This document shows positions 61,215 to 64,000 of a stretch of 64,000 bases of DNA, one piece after another. Origin of the DNA: Cucumis sativus (taxonomy: Eukaryota > Streptophyta > Magnoliopsida > Cucurbitales > Cucurbitaceae). A program made the translations under genes and the position numbers. Under the pieces are notes generated by a model, which had not been told where the DNA came from, ran no database searches, and worked only from the letters and a program-made list of their open reading frames with translations. Numbering within the stretch: position 1 is the first letter of the stretch; each line of letters starts with the position of its first letter. The stretch spans positions 1,984,001 to 2,048,000 of the forward strand of contig NC_026660.2 of the NCBI RefSeq assembly GCF_000004075.3, written 5' to 3'.

Positions 61215-61350
61215 GCATAAAGACAATGGGACGAGGAAATCAATACAGAAATAATGAATTTGTTGGAGACGTGAGGTTATGGTGCTGATTGATCGGGAAG
61301 TTACACACAACTTTATCTTGGTCAATGAGCTAAAAATTTAAGTGGAAACC
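61215..61350 (+). mobile_element. Gypsy retrotransposon protease remnant
   Basis: Plus-strand translation reads EFVGDVRLW, a stop after one more residue, then LIDREVTHNFILVNELKI. This resembles the retroviral-type aspartic protease of plant Gypsy elements, where the motif is LID(S/C)GATHNFIS. The catalytic DSGA is degraded to DREV, so no activity is expected. It may belong to the same element as 58980-59880. Confidence 0.7.
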
Positions 61351-62870
61351 TTGGGCGCATATGACATTATTTCTACATAAGCATGTAGAGGCTAGGCAAG
61401 AAGAGTCAAGTTGTGTTTTGAGTCTGTATGCAGTTTCTTTTGAATGACTATGTATTAAAATTCAATTGTACTCCGTTATTTAAAAGTCAACTAGATTTAC
61501 TTATTTCGTTTGGATTCATACTCCACATTTAAGCCTACGTGTCATTGTCTTAAATTTCGCTTACTAGGCATTATGATGCTATCTCACGGAGAGACTCACA
61601 TACAGTGTCTAGACAGTCATGTCTCCACTTGGTTGTATGGAGTGACTTTTGGGGTGGGGGCGTGACAGTTGAGGCCGACTTGACTTGTGAGGCCACTATT
61701 GGTTTGTTATTTCCTTGCTCTATTGTCTTTTTCCTCTTCATTCCATTTTGGTTTTTGGTCTTAGAATCCAGCACAACAATAACCACCAAGTCAATCAAGT
61801 AATAAATAAACGACATAGTGAAGTGATTAGAAAAAAATGAGTTCAATCTATAAGGTCATCTATCTAAAATTTAATATTTTACTAATTTTCTTTTAGTATT
61901 AGAAGTGTGAAATGGATTTGGTAGTCGGGGTCGTTATTAATAAAAAAAATGCAAGAATTGATACGATTACCCAAAAAGAATTATCAATACAAGAGTTATG
62001 CAATAGTACAAGAAAGGAATATCAATTAAAGAATTTTTATCTATTGTGTTGTGAAAATTCTTCTGCCTCAAATCCATCCAAATGTTACCCTAAAAAAGAA
62101 TTATTACAAAATGAAGCAAATTAGTGCAAGAAATGGATAGAACCCACAAGGACTTTGTGAATAGATTTATACAATTCTACATAAAAAAAACTAGAAAGAA
62201 GATTCAAGAATCAAAGTAATTCATAAAACGGAGGATTTTGGAGTTAATCAAACAACAAAGCAAAGAAAAACAATTAACCCTTAACTAATTAGTTCAAGAA
62301 CAATTGTCCTACAATAATGAATAAAGAAATATGTAACCGTTAAGATTAGGAATGATACATGAATGAACTGGTATCACATCTAAATGAGAGGGATCTTGAC
62401 GACATGAAAGTAATGTTAATAAAGATTTAAAAGAATTAAAAGTAATACCTATACCAACAAGGTGCATCTTTCTTTTCGGTAGCTTGATCGTAGAAACTTC
62501 AAAGTTAAGCGTGCTTAGCTTGAAGCAATTATGTTGAGAGGGGAAAAGCATGTTGAAAGGACTTGTGCTGGTTTGCGGGGAGAACATTCACTCTAATAAG
62601 CCTTTAAGGATAGTAAGAATGCATGATGCTGCCAGATCGAAGAAGATGCAGGAAAATGTCGAGGATCTGAATTCCAAATCGTGGTTCGAATCCTAGAATT
62701 ATTGGGTGATCAAGCCAAAAAGAAAAAAAATCATTTAGCAAAAGAGAAAATTGCACAAATATCAATTTAAAAAGCAATTAAAGATGCATTGTCAAATAAA
62801 CTACAAAAGAACTCTCATTTCTCAAGAAAGTTATTGTAGTTGCTCATAGACTTGGAGTGAATGACATTTC
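61351..62870. other. Gene-free stretch
   Basis: No gene supported. The frames on both strands at 61571-61846 and 62309-62587 resemble nothing I know. A GGTTCGAATCC word at 62684-62694 matches a tRNA B box, but no tRNA fold or A box surrounds it. Confidence 0.4.
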
Positions 62871-62875
62871 ATACC

Positions 62876-63004
62876 AGATCATACAGTAAATATGAGGCAT
62901 CCTATTCAAGATCACACAACATAAATAGGGTATTCTATTCCAGATCACACAACAATGATAAGGCATCCCATACCATATCACACAAGTATGAGACATTATA
63001 TTTC
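62876..63004 (+). repeat. 33-bp tandem repeat, about four units
   Basis: Units begin at 62876, 62909, 62942 and 62975, each starting AGATCA(C/T)ACA or a variant. The first three are exactly 33 bp and the last is shorter. The period is a multiple of three, and the plus strand stays open with an 11-residue repeat containing SRSHN. Whether this was ever protein-coding is unclear. Confidence 0.75.
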
Positions 63005-64000
63005 ATAGATTACAAAAGATCATCTCATTTCAAACTTTATCAAGTCTCATGCATTCTTTCGAAATCATCATTTCAAGAAAAATTGGTTTTGTCTTTTCAC
63101 ATAAACAACGTCAACATTAACAATAACACATATAATGTGTTACACAAAAATGCAACGTAGGACTTGGGGAGAATGCTTTCAAAACTTTTCTTTCATTTAG
63201 AAAATCACAAAATACTTCTCTTAAATCACTCTTCATAATTCATTTCGTGTTGTATGATCATCTCACTTCAACCTTTATCAAATCTCATGCATTCTCGAGA
63301 ACGCATAATTTCATCACATCATTCTAGTTTATAATTATAAGACCAATTCATTTATATATGCATTTTAAGAATTGGAAAGCAAAAGACAAACCATATCATT
63401 CATGTTTTCAATAGAAATATATTTAAGGATTTGAATACATTTTAGAAATCCTTTTCATTTTGAAAATATTTTATGAGAATAACCACTCATAATCACAATC
63501 AGCTAGCTTTTTTGTCTAGTTCCTTAGCCAAGTGTTTCCTTGCACTTTCTTGCAATTCCTGCCGGATTCTCAGACTTGTTTTGGATCTCTGAAAACCTAA
63601 AAAATCTTCTTAATTCTCTCTTAACTGGACTCATGGTAAAAGCAACTTCAAAATGACAGTATTTCCTCTATTAATTTATAGGGCTTTCTAGTAAAGTCTT
63701 CCATATTGAAATAATTATTTTTGCCGATAGTGAGAAGTGGTCCAATACTAGGACGCTAATGTCTTTGCACTATCCTTATCTCGAATTTGGATTGGACGAC
63801 AAGAATAAATCAATTGCCGACTTCCTTACATGAGAAATGGCATAATTACTTTCTAGTTAAGTAGGCTTATATTGTAACAAGGGTTCCCACGTAGTCTTTC
63901 TCTCATCGCATAGTTACTTCTTATCGCATAAGTTATTTTCGCCGCATGGAGTCTTATTGCGTAAAGGAAGTTCGCGATCAGAGTCACAAATGTCTTTAAT
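63005..64000. other. Gene-free stretch with a dispersed direct repeat
   Basis: A block at about 63018-63060 (CATCTCATTTCAAACTTTATCAA ... TCATGCATTCT) recurs at about 63259-63300 in the same orientation. The last 100 bp have ATCGCATA and TTATTGCG phrases like those near 47.6 kb, so the edge is probably retroelement debris. No gene. Confidence 0.4.

Noticed and set aside
62684..62694. tRNA or SINE suggested by GGTTCGAATCC
   Set aside because: No A box, acceptor stem pairing or cloverleaf could be found around it.
1..64000. CRISPR array, operon or prophage-like system
   Set aside because: The window is eukaryotic nuclear DNA with spliced genes. The repeats seen lack equal-length spacers, and no prokaryotic gene cluster is present.

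Overview
The window is plant nuclear DNA: AT-rich, genes split by short GT-AG introns, long gene-free stretches filled with degraded retrotransposons and small inverted-repeat elements. The protein sequences are eudicot. Close agreement of the farnesyl diphosphate synthase, PTB-like and S-acyltransferase proteins with what I remember of cucurbit proteins suggests a member of the Cucurbitaceae. That family assignment is an inference from memory, not a search result.

I could build seven protein genes. (1) 125-2626, plus: the 3' part of a polypyrimidine tract-binding protein gene of the PTBP3 type, cut by the left edge. (2) 8674-14299, minus: a LIKE-COV (DUF502) membrane protein gene in seven exons, with a Copia retrotransposon remnant in its last intron. 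(3) 22390-23892, plus: an ERF transcription factor of the ABR1/ERF110 type, two exons. (4) 31572-37606, minus: a DHHC protein S-acyltransferase of 424 aa, five exons. (5) 42047-45376, minus: farnesyl diphosphate synthase of 342 aa, twelve exons. (6) 51906-52966, plus: a phytocyanin of 157 aa, two exons. (7) 54626-56461, plus: an E/E+ pentatricopeptide repeat protein whose start codon is not evident. For genes 2 to 6 I joined exons at GT-AG sites, and the summed lengths are exact multiples of three.

Between the genes lie: a 1008-bp CACTA-type element with a 3-bp target duplication (16125-17132); two copies of an element with long inverted ends (about 14.5-15.6 kb and 49.8-50.7 kb); at least four, probably five, copies of an unclassified repeat rich in the word GATCGTTTA (7.1-7.8, 17.2-17.6, 27.8-28.5, 28.6-29.1 and 40.4-41.0 kb); two opposed copies of a retroelement-like sequence (24.9-25.4 and 48.5-49.0 kb); and fragments of Copia (9.3-10.4, 38.5-38.9 kb) and Gypsy (59.0-59.9, 61.2-61.35 kb) elements.

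The genes do not form a pathway; they are ordinary unlinked plant loci. The most interesting points are the GATCGTTTA repeat family, a tandem duplication that copies a splice acceptor in the FPS gene, the retroelement inside the LIKE-COV intron, a 14-nt microexon in the PTB gene, and the missing initiator of the PPR gene. I saw no bacterial-type system, CRISPR array, tRNA or rRNA gene.
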